A DNA stretch of 64,000 bases, from contig JBNGCR010000007.1 in NCBI GenBank assembly GCA_050045915.1, positions 1 to 64,000 of the forward strand, written 5' to 3'. This stretch comes from Limnospira sp050045915 (lineage in GTDB: Bacteria; Cyanobacteriota; Cyanobacteriia; Cyanobacteriales; Microcoleaceae). Position numbers and translations under genes: made by a program. Under the pieces are notes generated by a model. It was not told the DNA's origin. It saw only the letters and a list, made by a program, of their open reading frames with translations, and made no database searches. Shown here in pieces: positions 19,050 to 28,482 of this stretch (positions are counted from its first letter, which is position 1; each line of letters starts with the position of its first letter).

Positions 19050-19360
19050 ATATCAGATCCGGTTATTTACCCGCCCCCCCTCGATCCCCCCCCAGCCCCC
19101 CTTTTCAAGGGGCCCGGCTGTTTCATTCTCCCCAGAAAAATGGCAGGGGGAGCGGAGGGAGCAGAGGGAGCGGAGGGAGAAGAGAGAGATTTTTCGGAAT
19201 AAAAAGGTATTTTTAACCGGAAAAAATCCTTGCTCCTGTCTCCCATCAACGGTTTTCATTGTCGCCCTCGACAATTTTTAACCGAGAATGAAACGGCCCA
19301 CCTTTTCAAGGGGGGAGCCGGAATTGGCTTTGACTTCTGGGTATTTACCGGATTCGATAT
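19050..19360. mobile_element. MITE-like element, family ATATCA, copy A (interrupted)
   Basis: Left end ATATCAGATCCGGTTAT, right end ACCGGATTCGATAT, together an inverted repeat. Its interior matches copy D (59589-59698), but here it is split by a 183-base insertion (19116-19298) flanked by a 13-base direct repeat. No coding capacity. Confidence 0.75.
19116..19298. mobile_element. purine-rich MITE-like element nested in copy A
   Basis: Ends are GGCTGTTTCATTCTC and GAGAATGAAACGGCC, a 15-base inverted repeat with one mismatch. It is flanked by CCTTTTCAAGGGG at 19100-19112 and 19301-19313, which looks like a target duplication. Partial relatives lie at 9347-9443 and 59540-59792. Confidence 0.75.
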
Positions 19361-19387
19361 TATTAATTGTTAATTATTAATTGAATT

Positions 19388-21958
19388 ATGAACAGTCGTC
19401 CTTCAATTGTTAGCCTTTTAGTTTTGTTGGGTTTGTCGGGTAGTCTGCTCCTGTCGGATGGCATCCGATCGCCCGCCGTCGGCAAAATTGCGGGGGCGGA
19501 AACTGAGGTGGTCGCCCCGGTGGAAGACGGGGTGCGACAGGAACAGCAGGGGCGCGATCGCTACGAACTGGGGGATTTTGAAGGGGCGATCGCACTCTGG
19601 AAATCCGCGGCGACTATCTACGAAACCGAGGGATATCCCATTTCTCGGGCGCGGGTGTTGAGCAACCTTTCTTTGGCTTATCAACAGTTGGGATTGTGGC
19701 GGGAGGCGAGGGAGGCGACGCAGGAGAGTTTGAATTGGCTACAAAATTCGGGCAATCAGGGAACATCGGTTCGGGCTCAAGCGTTGAATACCCAGGGGAA
19801 ATTAAATTTGGCGACGGGAAACGCGGAAGAAGCCCTCGCCAATTGGGAGTTGTCCCAAAAATTTTACGCCCGGAGTCGGAATCGAGACGGCGTATTGCAA
19901 GCTCGAATCAATCAGGCGACCGCCTTAGAGCAACTCGGACTGTTTCGTCGCTCCCTGCAAGTGCTCGTCGATGTGAAGACCGAGCTCCAGGAGCAAGAAC
20001 CTTTCCCACTGCAGGCGACGGTCTTAATTCGATTGGGAAATCTCCTCAATACCCTCAATCGCCCCAATGATGCTCGAGAGGTTTTGGAGCAGGGGTTGGC
20101 AGTGGCTTTGGATTTGGAATTAAATTCCGAACGAATTGCGGCTTTGTCGGGTTTGGGAAATGTGGCGCGATCGCTCCCAGATTCGCCCGCGGCTTTAGAT
20201 TATTATCGACAAGCCCTCGCTTTGTCTCCCGACCCAGGCCAGCGGGTGGCGATCGAACTGGCGCAACTGGGGCTATTGGTGGATACTCGAGACTGGGAAA
20301 CGGTGGCGGAATTGCTGCCCGAAACTCTGGCCAACCTCGATCGCCTGCCCCCAAGTCATACCACCATCTACTACCGCCTCAATTTGGGACAGGCTATGTC
20401 AGCCTTCAAACGGGCTGAAGAACCCAACTCCTCCTGGGAAATTATTCTCGACCTTTATAGTACCGCCGCCCAACAGGCGATCGCACTGGGCGATCGGCGG
20501 GCGGAAGCCTACGCCCTGGGTTATTTGGCGAACGTCTACGAGGAAACCCGACAATTGCAACTCGCCGAACGCCTCACCCGAGACGCCCTAATTTTGAGCC
20601 AGGGAATCAATGCCCCGGATATCGCCTACCGCTGGCTGTGGCAGTTGGGGCGCATCAAAGGGCTGCAGGGACACAAACAAGAAGCGATCGCAGCCTATTC
20701 CGAAGCCGTCACCCTGTTGAGTTCCCTCAGCGAAGATATCGCGGCTTTGGGCCGAGAATTTCAGTTCTCCTTTCAAAATAGCATCGAACCCGTGTATCGG
20801 GAATTGGCGAGTTTGTTGCTCGACTCGGCGCCGGGAGAGTCCGTCAGCCAGGACAATTTGGGAGCCGCCATCAACGTGATGGAGTCCCTGCAAATTGCCG
20901 AATTGGATAACTTTTTTCAGGCCGCTTGCGTGACAGCCGAACCCCGAAATATTGACGAAATCGATCCCCAGGCGGCGGTGATTTATCCGATTATTTTGAG
21001 CGATCGTCTGGAAGTCATTCTCCGCAAACCCGATCGCCCCCTCATTCACCGTCGCATTCCCGTCTCCGGTTCCGAAGTCGAAAACGCGATCGATCAACTC
21101 TCTAAAGGTTTGGTCGTCCGCTCCCGACGCCAATTTTTTACACCCGGACGGCAACTCTACGATTGGCTGATCCGCCCCTTCGCCGACCAACTCGACCCGG
21201 AAGAAATCAAAACCTTGGTATTTGTTCCCGATGGCTCCCTACGAAATATCCCGATCGCCACCCTTTACGACGGGGACAACTATCTGCTCGAAACCTACAA
21301 TATCGCCATCACCCCGGGCTTACAACTCCTTTCTTCTCGCCCCATCCAACAGTTAAATTTACAAATTTTGGCAGCCGGACTCACGGAAGAACGGCAGGGG
21401 TTCAGCGCCTTGGATTATGTCGCCAAGGAAATGGAAATTCTCAAAGCAGAAACATCAAGTAAAGTCCTCCTCAATCAGGAATTTACCAGCCAATCGATCC
21501 GACAAGAATTTGAACGTTCCAACTACCCCATCGTTCACTTTGCCACCCACGGTCAATTTAGTTCCCAACTCGACGAAACCTTTATTCTCGCCTGGGACAG
21601 CCGCATCAGCATCCTCGAATTGGATACCTTATTGACCGAAAAAACCCTCGACGGTCGCAATCCGATCGAACTGCTGGTTCTCAGCGCCTGCCAGACGGCT
21701 TCAGGAGACGATCGCGCCGCGTTGGGACTGGCGGGAATGGCCGTCAGGGCGGGCGCCCGTAGCACGGTCGGAACGCTGTGGTCGGTAAACGACCAGGCCA
21801 CCAGCGAATTGATGAGTCGATTCTACCACTTGTTAAATCAAGAGAACCTCACCAAAGCCGAAGCTTTGAGGGCGGCTCAATTGGAATTGCTCAACAATGA
21901 TTTCTACGAGCATCCATTTTACTGGAGTCCCTACATTTTAGTCGGAAATTGGCTGTAA
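19388..21958 (+). CDS. TPR-CHAT protein, putative exported caspase-like protease
   Basis: 856 residues. A signal peptide or membrane anchor (about 1-35), then TPR-like helical repeats (about 50-480), then a CHAT domain (about 560-856). The likely catalytic dyad is His721 in HFATHG and Cys768 in LSACQTA, and the family block AGMAVRAGARSTVGTLWSVND is complete, so the domain should be active. CHAT is a clan CD (caspase/separase) peptidase fold. The gene lies downstream of the TpsA gene on the same strand, separated by repeats, and a DUF928 and TpsB pair is 5 kb away. A role in processing or sensing the secreted protein is inference. Confidence 0.9.
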   Translation: MNSRPSIVSLLVLLGLSGSLLLSDGIRSPAVGKIAGAETEVVAPVEDGVRQEQQGRDRYELGDFEGAIALWKSAATIYETEGYPISRARVLSNLSLAYQQLGLWREAREATQESLNWLQNSGNQGTSVRAQALNTQGKLNLATGNAEEALANWELSQKFYARSRNRDGVLQARINQATALEQLGLFRRSLQVLVDVKTELQEQEPFPLQATVLIRLGNLLNTLNRPNDAREVLEQGLAVALDLELNSERIAALSGLGNVARSLPDSPAALDYYRQALALSPDPGQRVAIELAQLGLLVDTRDWETVAELLPETLANLDRLPPSHTTIYYRLNLGQAMSAFKRAEEPNSSWEIILDLYSTAAQQAIALGDRRAEAYALGYLANVYEETRQLQLAERLTRDALILSQGINAPDIAYRWLWQLGRIKGLQGHKQEAIAAYSEAVTLLSSLSEDIAALGREFQFSFQNSIEPVYRELASLLLDSAPGESVSQDNLGAAINVMESLQIAELDNFFQAACVTAEPRNIDEIDPQAAVIYPIILSDRLEVILRKPDRPLIHRRIPVSGSEVENAIDQLSKGLVVRSRRQFFTPGRQLYDWLIRPFADQLDPEEIKTLVFVPDGSLRNIPIATLYDGDNYLLETYNIAITPGLQLLSSRPIQQLNLQILAAGLTEERQGFSALDYVAKEMEILKAETSSKVLLNQEFTSQSIRQEFERSNYPIVHFATHGQFSSQLDETFILAWDSRISILELDTLLTEKTLDGRNPIELLVLSACQTASGDDRAALGLAGMAVRAGARSTVGTLWSVNDQATSELMSRFYHLLNQENLTKAEALRAAQLELLNNDFYEHPFYWSPYILVGNWL

Positions 21959-21962
21959 TATC

Positions 21963-22001
21963 AATTAACAATTAACAATTAACAATTAACAATTAACAAT
22001 T
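21963..22001. repeat. AATTAAC heptamer tandem repeat
   Basis: About five tandem copies of AATTAAC immediately after the CHAT gene stop codon. Confidence 0.85.
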
Positions 22002-22022
22002 GAGTGCTTCGGGTTTGATATC

Positions 22023-22177
22023 ATATCAGATCGGGTTATCCTCTCCTTCAACCTCCCCAATCATCGACCGATGATTGGAGCGGGTAGGGGCCCCTGGCTT
22101 GCGCCCTCCGGAATTGATTCCCAAGCGGTCTGGATATCCAACCCGTTTTTTTCCGAGCATTCAACCGGATTTGATAT
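22023..22177. mobile_element. MITE-like element, family ATATCA, copy B1
   Basis: 155 bases. The left end is ATATCAGATCGGGTTAT, the right end ACCGGATTTGATAT. The interior includes a perfect 10-base hairpin CCAATCATCG / CGATGATTGG. It is tandem with copy B2 one base later, and the two differ at about one position in the left end, which implies recent duplication. Confidence 0.8.
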
Positions 22178-22178
22178 C

Positions 22179-22333
22179 ATATCAGATCCGGTTATCCTCT
22201 CCTTCAACCTCCCCAATCATCGACCGATGATTGGAGCGGGTAGGGGCCCCTGGCTTGCGCCCTCCGGAATTGATTCCCAAGCGGTCTGGATATCCAACCC
22301 GTTTTTTTCCGAGCATTCAACCGGATTTGATAT
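22179..22333. mobile_element. MITE-like element, family ATATCA, copy B2
   Basis: Second tandem unit, with intact left end ATATCAGATCCGGTTAT. Its last T at 22333 is also the first base of the complement of the chlN stop codon (TTA at 22333-22335). Lying between the convergent CHAT and chlN genes, its hairpin could work as a terminator. Confidence 0.8.
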
Positions 22334-23742
22334 TAAACCTTCGCTTCCTTCACCAACTGATCCCAACCCAAATCCTTGAGATTATTGTTCCGACGCAGCG
22401 GACGAGTCACCAACTCCAGAATATCTCGGGCGTTAGTAAATCCGTGAATTTGCGCGAAGGTAAACTCCACAGACCATTTAGTATTGATCCCGCGAGCCTC
22501 CAAAGGATTGGCGTGCGCCATACCCGTAATCACCAGATCGGGACGCAGTTCGTGAATGCGTTGGATCTGATTGTAGTTATCCGGTTTTTCGATAATTTTC
22601 GGTGCCGGAACTCCCATTTCATGACAGGTTTTTTCCAATAGATCCAACTCGGCTTTTTGGTAGCGCTTATCCATGTAAGGAATGCCGATTTCCGAACAAG
22701 TCATCCCGCAGCGGATCAAGAAACGCGCCAAAGAAATTTCCAGGAGATTGTCCCCCATAAAGAAAACCGACTTGCCCCGGATCAATTCGATATAATCCTC
22801 CAGATTCGCCCAAATTTGGGCTTCCCGTTCCTCCATCCCCTTCGGTTCGATGCCGAAAACGGAGCAGATTTTCTCGATCCAAGCCCGGGTTCCGTCCGGT
22901 CCGATGGGGAACGGGGCACCGATCAATTTGCACTTGCGACGGCGCATCAAAGTGGTGGCGGTGCGGGACAGGAAGGGATTCACCCCCGCCACATAATAGC
23001 CTTCTTCCAGGACGGGTAATTCAGTGTAGCGCTTGGCGGGGAGCCATCCGGACACTTTTACGCCCTGCTTTTTCAACTCCAGAGTCAAATTTGTTACCAC
23101 CGGGTCCGGGAGGGAACCGAACAAAACCAGGGGCGGATGATCGACGTATTCCGACTCTTCCCGGGCGACTTCTTCGTTCTTTTTCCCGAAACTGAGCAAC
23201 TTCTGAATCGCGTTGCGATCCGCGACAGCGTACCTATCGCCTTTCGCTTCCTCTTCAACTTGCTTCGGACAGCGATTCGCCATCGCCGCCAAAACGGTAT
23301 CTTCACCCTGAGTAAAAGCATAATCCAAACCGTTCGCCCGGGCTACGACGATGGGGATTCCGATTTCGCTTTCGAGTTTCGGCGCCAACCCTTCCAAATC
23401 CATTTTGATGATTTCGGTGGTGCAGGTTCCGATCCAAACGATCACGCTCGGGTTGCGATCGCGCTTGATTTGCAAACACAGCCGCTTCAGTTCTTCGTAG
23501 TCGTTGAGTTGGGCTGAAATATCCCCCTCCTCTAACTCTGCCATCGCATAGCGAGGCTCGGCAAAAATCATCACGCCCATCGCATTTTGCAGAAAATATC
23601 CGCAGGTTTTCGTCCCGATTACCAAAAAGAAACTGTCTTCGATTTTTTGATACAGCCAAGCGACGCAGCTAATCGGGCAAAAGGTGTGATAATTCCCAGT
23701 TTCACATTCAAATGTGAGTGCTTCAGGTTGTGCGGCGGTCAT
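22333..23742 (-). CDS. chlN: light-independent protochlorophyllide reductase subunit N
   Basis: Nitrogenase-like NB-protein subunit that, with ChlB, reduces the D ring of protochlorophyllide in the dark using electrons from ChlL. Starting at ATG 23742 (MTAAQPEALTFE) the protein has 469 residues, the normal length; an AGGAG lies just upstream. Residues upstream in the same open frame (to 23883) are not part of the family. Fe-S ligand regions CETGNYHTFCPISC and GTKTCGYF are present. The gene follows DUF5331 and chlL on the same strand, a common cyanobacterial order. chlB is not in the window. Confidence 0.97.
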   Translation of the reverse strand: MTAAQPEALTFECETGNYHTFCPISCVAWLYQKIEDSFFLVIGTKTCGYFLQNAMGVMIFAEPRYAMAELEEGDISAQLNDYEELKRLCLQIKRDRNPSVIVWIGTCTTEIIKMDLEGLAPKLESEIGIPIVVARANGLDYAFTQGEDTVLAAMANRCPKQVEEEAKGDRYAVADRNAIQKLLSFGKKNEEVAREESEYVDHPPLVLFGSLPDPVVTNLTLELKKQGVKVSGWLPAKRYTELPVLEEGYYVAGVNPFLSRTATTLMRRRKCKLIGAPFPIGPDGTRAWIEKICSVFGIEPKGMEEREAQIWANLEDYIELIRGKSVFFMGDNLLEISLARFLIRCGMTCSEIGIPYMDKRYQKAELDLLEKTCHEMGVPAPKIIEKPDNYNQIQRIHELRPDLVITGMAHANPLEARGINTKWSVEFTFAQIHGFTNARDILELVTRPLRRNNNLKDLGWDQLVKEAKV

Positions 23743-23926
23743 CGATTTCTCCTCGTAGTTAACTTCAGTGCCTTTTTTTAAGCTGTTGACACTCAGCGAT
23801 TCTGTCAACCGCTCCATTAATACGGAGACAATGGCAGAAATTTTGACATTAGGAACCCTGGACTTGGGATGCTGACACCCCAAAATCTGAAATCATGAAT
23901 GCGACAACCCGAACCAACTGGGAAAT

Positions 23927-25139
23927 TTATTTGATGTCCGATATGGAAATATCATCATCATCGGTCGAGTCCGTCAGACTTTCCATATCAAAGTCATCAA
24001 ACTCATCTTTGGTTCCGGTCGTCACTTCCCCCAGGTCGTCTAAACTGATGTCATCCAGATTTCCCAATTCGGTTTCATCATCGTTCAAATCTCCGAGATC
24101 TAGGTCATCATCGGCAGATGTCTCTAAATCTCCTAAGTCATCTAAGTCATCATCCCCGCCCAGGCTTAGATCCAAATCCCCAAACTCATCATCGGAATCA
24201 TCTTCAAAGGGATTTTCTCCTTCTAAATCCAACTCGTCATCAACGCTCAGATCTTCGCCAGTTTCCAGACCCAAATCCATCTCGTCGGTGGTCAGGTCTT
24301 CATCTCCCGCATCGAGTCCCAAATNNNNNNNNNNNNNNNNNNNNNNNNNNNNNNNNNNNNNNNNNNNNNNNNNNNNNNNNNNNNNNNNNNNNNNNNNNNN
24401 NNNNNNNNNNNNNNNNNNNNNNNNCTCGTCGGTGGTTAGGTNNNNNNNNNNNNNNNNNNNNNNNNNNNNNNNNNNNNNNNNNNNNNNNNNNNNNNNNNNN
24501 NNNNNNNNNNNNNNNNNNNNNNNNNNNNNNNNNNNNNNNNNCTTCATCGCCAGCGTCGAGATCTAAATCCATCTCGTCGTCGGTGGTTAGGTCTTCATCG
24601 CCAGCGTCGAGATCTAAATCCATCTCGTCGTCGGTGGTTAGGTCTTCCTCAGCTTCGAGGTCGAGTTCTTCCTCAGCTTCGAGGTCGAGTTCTTCCTCAG
24701 CTTCGAGGTCGAGTTCTTCCGGAAGCGGTTCCGAAGTTGCTTCAACTTCTGGAAGTGGGTAATCCGGCGTCACCTCAACGACATCCCTGCTTTCGATCGC
24801 GGCATCCGGATGGTCGTCCGGAACTGCCGGTACGGGGGGGGCGGTTGCCGGTGCGCCAGCAATTCCGATCGCGATATCCGGGTCGAAGTGCAACCCCAGA
24901 ACTTCGATCAATTTTTCCGGGTCGGGATTGAGTTTGGAAAAGGGCAGCATCAACTGTGCTGCATCCGGATCGAGGGCGTTGATGGTTCCCAAGATCATGG
25001 CAGAGGATGGCCTTCGACCTCCGTCAGGAGTGGGGATGGAACTCAAGTCCATTTGTAAAACCAACCAGTCGCGGTTTTCTTGGTAATACTGCAACCACTT
25101 TTGTTTGAGGGCAGTGGTAAACTCCTGGAAGAAAGCCAT
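23927..25139 (-). CDS. DUF5331 acidic repeat protein between chlL and chlN (assembly gaps)
   Basis: The N-terminal 110 residues (MAFFQEFTTALKQKWLQYY onward) match the DUF5331 type found between chlL and chlN in cyanobacteria. The rest is highly acidic and built from tandem units: LDLEAEEE three times, then DLTTDDEMDLDLDAGDE-type 17-residue units, then a long Asp-rich tail ending ISDIK. Two runs of 100 N interrupt the repeat region (24325-24424 and 24442-24541), so the true length and frame are unknown. The left and right parts are not in one frame at nominal gap size, as expected for placeholder gaps. Function unknown; position suggests a link to dark protochlorophyllide reduction. Confidence 0.8.
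24325..24541. other. assembly gaps in tandem repeat
   Basis: N at 24325-24424 and 24442-24541, each exactly 100, separated by 17 real bases that encode one repeat fragment. The 51-base repeat units probably defeated the assembler. Confidence 0.98.
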
Positions 25140-25174
25140 AACCTCTTTTTCCTTATCCTGAGTAGCTAGACTTA

Positions 25175-26041
25175 TTAAACCATCATCAGGTCTAGCTCAT
25201 CTTCGGGAGTTTGAACAGGGGGTTGTGTGGGATTGAGGTAAAAGTCCGACAGCAGGGAGAACAATTCCCGGTCCGGAGCATCGTGGGGAACGACACCTTC
25301 CGGTTGGGAGAGAATTTGATCAGCGATGTTGAGATAGTAGTCGCAGACGAAGTTGAGGGAAGGGTCGGTTTCTGCCATCTCGAAGAGGGTTTTTCCTTTA
25401 ACCCGCGAAATGCGGATATCTTCGATGAGGGGAAGCACTTCCAAAATGGGCATGGGGACGGATTCGACGTATTTCTCGATCAGATCCCGCTTGGAGGTAC
25501 GGTTACCGATCAGACCCGCCAGACGCAGGGGGTGGGTGCGGGCTTTTTCCCGGACGGAGGCGGCGATGCGGTTGGCCGCGAACAGGGCGTCGAAGCCGTT
25601 GTCGGTGACGATCATGCAGTAGTCGGCGTAGTTGAGCGGTGCCGCGAAACCGCCACAAACCACGTCCCCGAGCACGTCGAACAGGATCACGTCGTATTCG
25701 TCGAAGGCGTTGAGTTCTTTGAGGAGTTTGACGGTTTCTCCGACGACGTAGCCGCCGCATCCGGCACCGGCGGGGGGTCCGCCGGCTTCGACGCAATCGA
25801 CGCCACCGTAGCCTTTGTAGATGACGTCTTCGGGCCAGATGTCTTCGTAGTGAAAATCTTTTTCCTGCAGGGTGTCGATGATGGTGGGAATCAGGAATCC
25901 GGTCAGGGTGAAGGTGCTGTCGTGTTTGGGGTCGCAGCCGATTTGCAGCACTTTTTTGCCCCGCTTGGCCAGTGCGACGGAGATGTTGCAACTGGTTGTC
26001 GATTTGCCGATGCCACCTTTGCCGTATACTGCGAGTTTCAC
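25175..26041 (-). CDS. chlL: light-independent protochlorophyllide reductase iron protein
   Basis: NifH-like ATPase dimer with a 4Fe-4S cluster that delivers electrons to ChlN-ChlB. 288 residues, normal length. P-loop YGKGGIGKST at residues 4-13; cluster cysteines lie in GGPPAGAGCGGYVV and LGDVVCGGFAAPL. It is the first gene of the chlL-DUF5331-chlN cluster; DUF5331 starts 35 bases downstream. The enzyme is oxygen-sensitive by family knowledge. Confidence 0.98.
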   Translation of the reverse strand: MKLAVYGKGGIGKSTTSCNISVALAKRGKKVLQIGCDPKHDSTFTLTGFLIPTIIDTLQEKDFHYEDIWPEDVIYKGYGGVDCVEAGGPPAGAGCGGYVVGETVKLLKELNAFDEYDVILFDVLGDVVCGGFAAPLNYADYCMIVTDNGFDALFAANRIAASVREKARTHPLRLAGLIGNRTSKRDLIEKYVESVPMPILEVLPLIEDIRISRVKGKTLFEMAETDPSLNFVCDYYLNIADQILSQPEGVVPHDAPDRELFSLLSDFYLNPTQPPVQTPEDELDLMMV

Positions 26042-26626
26042 GATTTTTTCTCCTCGGGCGTGGTTTTCAGATGGGCGGGTTTGGGGGACGATCGCGATCG
26101 CCGGTCCGCCGGAATCGGGGATATCGCCTCCCGTCGATCGCCATTATTGATGAAGTTTCCGGGAAATGAAAGGGACTGTTTCGGCAGATTGGGGTGAAAA
26201 TCTGCTCTTTTCAATTGATTAGAGATAATTTCGGCTCTAAAACCCTTCAAAGCTTTCTCACTTTGTTTTTTGATATTTTAATATTTTTTTATTTACTTTT
26301 TTTTAAAAAAGAGTTACAATAAACAAAAGTTTTCTATCCGATCTAAAGGCTAAAACTCCTACCCAGAATGGAATCGAGCCGGTTTTGATGTCGTATGCGG
26401 GGGATGAAGAGTGGCGATCGCCTGAGTAAACATACGGAGCGATCGCGGCAAAGTTGTAGCTGTCAGACCCCCGACGGGAAGCGATCGCACCCCGGTCGAG
26501 GTCAGTTATGAAGGGGACGGGCTGATTTGTAAAAAGTTATGAATTTTCCATCAATTGGGGTTTGAGGTATAGGGGATACAGGAAATCGAATCTTCCCCCC
26601 TGCCTCCTCCGCCTCCCCACTCCCCA
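26042..26626. other. intergenic region upstream of chlL and downstream of tpsB
   Basis: About 585 bases. A strongly A/T-rich block at about 26265-26330 probably contains the chlL promoter. Several HIP1 sites lie at 26415-26500. No ORF or RNA gene is convincing. Confidence 0.5.
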
Positions 26627-28408
26627 CTAATCGATCGTATAGACGACATTGAAATAGAGGCCGTCGTCCTGGAAGTTGTCGCCCCGGTCTTCGAGATCCA
26701 TGAAGGGGAAACCGTAATCGACGCGCAGATTGAGATTGGGGATGGGTTCCCAGAGCAGGCCCAGACCCGCGCCCACCAAAAACGTCTGTCCGAAGAGTTC
26801 GTTAGGGTTGTCAGGGTGGTTCCAGACCTTGCCGACATCGACGAAGGGCGCCAATTGCAGGTTGGGCAAATCGGAGCGATCGCGGCTGAGGGTGATGCGA
26901 TTTTCCACCGAAAACCGGAACCCGTTGTCCCCGGCCCGCACGTTCTGGCGATAGCCCCGCAGGGACAGTGCCCCGCCGACGACGAACTGCTGGGCCGGAA
27001 ATAGGGGGTCGGCGGACAATTGCAGGTCCCCCTGGAGGATCAGCAAGTGATTTTGACCGAGACGCTGCACCCGCTGCACCTGTCCCAGCCAACTCAAAAA
27101 CTGCCCGTTGGGGAGAAACGCCGTGTTCGTAGCATCCAAGATTCCCAAACCCAAACTGAACTGCGATCGCAGCGCCCAGGCCCCCCGAGGGTCGCGACGG
27201 ATGTAGTCCTGTCCGAATTTCAGGACGCTCGTCCGGGTCACGCCGTCATCCTCCGGACCGAACCCAAACCGCAGCCCCTCGCCATCCACAAAAGTTTGGG
27301 AGTCCTGATAGGCGAACCCCAGCGATAGGGCAAATTCCTCAGCCGGAGTCCGGATCAATGGCTGGCGGTAGCTAATTTCGTACTGTATCGAATTGCCCTC
27401 GATGTTGAGATCCTCGAAGTCCTCCTGAATCACCCGATTTTGGTAGGGGGGAATCCGAAACTGGATCGTGCCGTTCATGGCGTTGACGGGGATGCTGTAG
27501 AGAACATCAAGCACATCCGACTCCCCCCCCGTCACCAGGCGGGTGGTGTTGTAAGACACAAAGAGTAAATCCCCCCGCCCGGTCAAATTCAGGTGGCGGA
27601 CGTTGAGGCCCAAGCGCTGGCTGCCGATACTGGGGGGAGAATAGTTGTCCATACTGAAGCTGACTTGGAAGGCATCCGCCTCCGTCACCCGCACCACCAA
27701 GATGCTCTGTCCCTCGTCGGTTCCCGCCCTCAGACTCGCCTCGACGCTCTCGAAGAGGGGATCGACGCGCAGGAGTCGCAGTTGGTTTTCCAGGCGGGCC
27801 GTGCTGAGGGGGATTTGAGCTCCCAGGCGAATGCGATCGATGATGTAGTTGGGGTTGAGGCGGCGGGTACCCTCCACCTCGATATTTTCCAAACTCCCTT
27901 CGATGACGCGAATTTGAACCACCCCATCGACGATAGTCTGTTCGGGGACGACGGCCCGGGAGGTGATGAACCCCTGTCGGAGGTAGATTTCCGTGATGGA
28001 GTCCGCCGTGGCTCGCAGTTGAGAGAGGGTGAGAGTCTGATTTTCGAGGGGAGTGATGATCGCCTCAATTTCTTTCGGGGTGAGGAGGGTGCTGCCAGTG
28101 ACTTCGATTTTCCGGACGGGGAAGGGGGTGTCATCCGGGGGGAGTCGGGGGTCTTCGGGGGGTTGTGGCCGCAGTTCCGGTTGCGGCGGGGGAACTTTGT
28201 CCGGTTTGGGGAGGGGTTGTAGGAAGCGATCGCGGTTGGGATCGGGACCCGGACTGATTTGACTGATGGCGGGACAATCGGGGGGATCGCAAAAAGAGAA
28301 AGATACCGGGTCGGGGCGGGCGATGGCGAGGGCCGAAACTTGAAAGCCGAACCAGACGGCCCAGGGTGCGATCGTTCCACAGCTCAGGACGGAAAGGCAT
28401 ACACGCAT
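26627..28408 (-). CDS. two-partner secretion transporter (TpsB), ShlB/FhaC type
   Basis: 593 residues. An N-terminal signal region, a proline-rich linker (about 50-95), two POTRA domains (about 95-250, first starting PVRKIEVTGSTLLTPKEIE), then a 16-strand barrel domain (about 260-593) with SLRGYRQN near 490. It is an Omp85-superfamily outer-membrane pore that exports TpsA proteins. The only TpsA gene in the window is at 15802-18840 on the other side of the chl cluster, so pairing is likely but inferred. It lies 74 bases downstream of a DUF928 gene on the same strand, so the two probably form an operon. Confidence 0.93.
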   Translation of the reverse strand: MRVCLSVLSCGTIAPWAVWFGFQVSALAIARPDPVSFSFCDPPDCPAISQISPGPDPNRDRFLQPLPKPDKVPPPQPELRPQPPEDPRLPPDDTPFPVRKIEVTGSTLLTPKEIEAIITPLENQTLTLSQLRATADSITEIYLRQGFITSRAVVPEQTIVDGVVQIRVIEGSLENIEVEGTRRLNPNYIIDRIRLGAQIPLSTARLENQLRLLRVDPLFESVEASLRAGTDEGQSILVVRVTEADAFQVSFSMDNYSPPSIGSQRLGLNVRHLNLTGRGDLLFVSYNTTRLVTGGESDVLDVLYSIPVNAMNGTIQFRIPPYQNRVIQEDFEDLNIEGNSIQYEISYRQPLIRTPAEEFALSLGFAYQDSQTFVDGEGLRFGFGPEDDGVTRTSVLKFGQDYIRRDPRGAWALRSQFSLGLGILDATNTAFLPNGQFLSWLGQVQRVQRLGQNHLLILQGDLQLSADPLFPAQQFVVGGALSLRGYRQNVRAGDNGFRFSVENRITLSRDRSDLPNLQLAPFVDVGKVWNHPDNPNELFGQTFLVGAGLGLLWEPIPNLNLRVDYGFPFMDLEDRGDNFQDDGLYFNVVYTID

Positions 28409-28482
28409 GGCGGTTGATGGGAAATGGGGAAGATTTGGTCGATGCCCCGAGTTGACCTGTCCCGCCCGTGGCTTCCAAAGAA

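Larger units (their letters stand above)
18841..19387. other. repeat-filled intergenic region between tpsA and the CHAT gene
   Basis: No gene is supported. The stretch begins with heptamer-like TTGATAA repeats (18845-18862), then the 44-base hairpin repeat (18984-19027), the inverted-repeat element at 19050-19360 with a second element nested in it, and TTAATTG-type repeats before the next ATG. The repeats may separate the transcription of the two genes. Confidence 0.7.

Noticed and set aside
22023..22333. Tandem direct repeats considered as a CRISPR array
   Set aside because: The units are 155 bases with no spacers and have inverted-repeat ends, so they are element copies.
25211..26197. A 328-codon open frame on the plus strand opposite chlL
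   Set aside because: It is a codon-bias shadow of chlL: low-complexity Gly/Val/Asp composition, no motif, and chlL is certain.
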